Below the pieces are notes generated by a model. It did no database searches, was not told the DNA's origin, and saw nothing but the letters and a program-made list of their open reading frames with translations. Below are positions 5,573 through 6,225 of a DNA stretch of 6,225 nucleotides, piece after piece (within the stretch, counting starts at the first letter, position 1; each line of letters starts with the position of its first letter). Made by a program: the position numbers and the translations under genes. The stretch comes from Candidatus Fibrimonadales bacterium (GTDB lineage: Bacteria; Fibrobacterota; Fibrobacteria; Fibrobacterales; Fibrobacteraceae): assembly GCA_009788135.1 (NCBI GenBank), contig WQSA01000139.1, positions 1-6,225 of the forward strand, read 5' to 3'.

Positions 5573-6225
5573 TTTTACGGTTGTTTTAACCGTTTTATTC
5601 CACGATGCGGTGCTTGCTTTTACGATATACATGCCACGTGGCAAGTCTGAGAGAGATACTGTGTGGCTGCCTTTGGCAACTTTCAATGTGCGAACTGTAT
5701 TGCCTCTCAAATCGAAGATTTGAACTGTTGCGCTGCCGGCTACCTGCAAATTCACAGAGTTCTGCATTGCAACTAATGCATTGCTGCTTGCAAACGGAGA
5801 CATGCCAATCTTTGTAGGTGGCTCCCAGTTGTCGTCCCAGTCGCTGCACGTCAGGTTGGGCTTTGGTTGCAGAGCCAAATTATTTCCCAAGCAACGGAAA
5901 TTTTTTATAGCCAATTCGCCACTAAGATCAGACACGCCAGCCTTGCCATCATCGGCAGCTTTAATTTCCCAAGCAAATCCATAAATTCCATCAAGCTTTA
6001 AGTCAACTTTTGTACCCCAGCTAGTAGGCTGCTTTAAAAGATTAAGCGGTACTTCCGCAAGTTGCCATTCTGCGCTTTTCAAAGCTGTTTTGAAATGGTC
6101 GGAACCTTCTTCGACAATAGCCTCTGTCATCACTTTGAAATTATGGCCCTGACCTTTGTACTCATAGCTAAAACCATCTGTGCATGCTGAGAAATTATAT
6201 GTATCTCCATTCTTTTTGGCATCCA
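5570..6225 (-). CDS. Secreted protein C-terminus with type IX-style sorting domain, 5'-truncated
   Basis: The frame is open to the right edge, so the start is outside the window; the GTG at 6131-6133 is an internal Val codon. About 218 residues are visible. The last 65-70 (about 5573-5782) match a type IX secretion C-terminal sorting domain: VQIFDLRGNTVRTL, a GSHTVSLSDLPRGMYIVKAS core and a Lys-rich end (KTVKTTVK). Such domains direct export across the outer membrane and are then removed or anchored. The preceding part (about 5885-6225) has a beta-sandwich look, with YGFAWEIKAADDGK and GELAIKNFRCLG, reminiscent of carbohydrate-binding modules in Fibrobacter polysaccharide-degrading enzymes. 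A catalytic domain could lie upstream, but none is visible. A Trp/Asp/Pro-containing linker (DWDDNWEPPTKIG) joins the two. The stop overlaps the hslO start. Sorting domain confident; binding module tentative. Confidence 0.85.
   Translation of the reverse strand, partial: DAKKNGDTYNFSACTDGFSYEYKGQGHNFKVMTEAIVEEGSDHFKTALKSAEWQLAEVPLNLLKQPTSWGTKVDLKLDGIYGFAWEIKAADDGKAGVSDLSGELAIKNFRCLGNNLALQPKPNLTCSDWDDNWEPPTKIGMSPFASSNALVAMQNSVNLQVAGSATVQIFDLRGNTVRTLKVAKGSHTVSLSDLPRGMYIVKASTASWNKTVKTTVK

Noticed and set aside
5053..5589. A 178-codon open frame on + opposite hslO
   Set aside because: It is antisense to the clearly conserved Hsp33 sequence, has no start signal, and its Cys/Phe/Ser-rich product resembles no family.
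6128..6133. GTG/ATG at 6133-6128 as the start of the sorting-domain protein
   Set aside because: The frame stays open to the window edge with similar protein-like sequence, and a sorting-domain protein needs an N-terminal signal peptide, which is absent at this point.
1..6225. Defence system, mobile element, CRISPR array or new multi-gene system
   Set aside because: No transposase, integrase, nuclease, reverse transcriptase, spaced repeats or terminal inverted repeats are visible. Every gene has a plausible housekeeping or envelope assignment.

Overview
The window looks like a stretch of chromosome from a member of the Fibrobacterota (FCB group), probably a gut Fibrobacter relative. The evidence is a secreted protein ending in a type IX-style sorting domain, generally weak Shine-Dalgarno signals, a small bacterial RRM protein and a moderately AT-rich composition. 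The phylum call is inferred from gene content and style; no rRNA or other decisive marker is present. No mobile elements, tRNA genes, CRISPR arrays or gene-free stretches over 300 bases are visible. The longest intergenic gap is 43 bp.

Layout from left to right: (1) the 3' part of argS (arginyl-tRNA synthetase) on +, cut by the left edge. (2) Four bases after its stop, and convergent with it, a 92-residue RRM RNA-binding protein on -. (3) Upstream of that on -, a 518-codon ORF fusing a complete type 2 orotidine-5'-phosphate decarboxylase (PyrF) in frame to a signal peptide plus a DUF3108-like exported domain. (4) A 38-bp AT-rich divergent spacer. (5) On +, an ExbB/TolQ/MotA-type proton-channel subunit with a long periplasmic coiled-coil N-terminus (TtpC-like). 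(6) On -, hslO (Hsp33 redox chaperone), whose 3' end overlaps the exbB-like 3' end by 46 bp. (7) On -, the 3' part of a secreted, sorting-domain protein, cut by the right edge, whose TAA stop overlaps the hslO ATG by one base (TAATG).

The genes do not form one pathway. They are housekeeping functions (tRNA charging, pyrimidine synthesis, oxidative-stress chaperone) mixed with envelope and secretion functions, and packed extremely tightly. The most unusual items are the PyrF::DUF3108 fusion, which joins a cytosolic enzyme to an exported domain; the Ser replacing the usual phosphate-loop Arg in that PyrF; the TAATG coupling of a secreted protein to Hsp33; the ExbB-like protein without an adjacent ExbD; and a possible hairpin covering the RRM gene's Shine-Dalgarno. 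I do not see a clearly new multi-gene defence or mobile system here.
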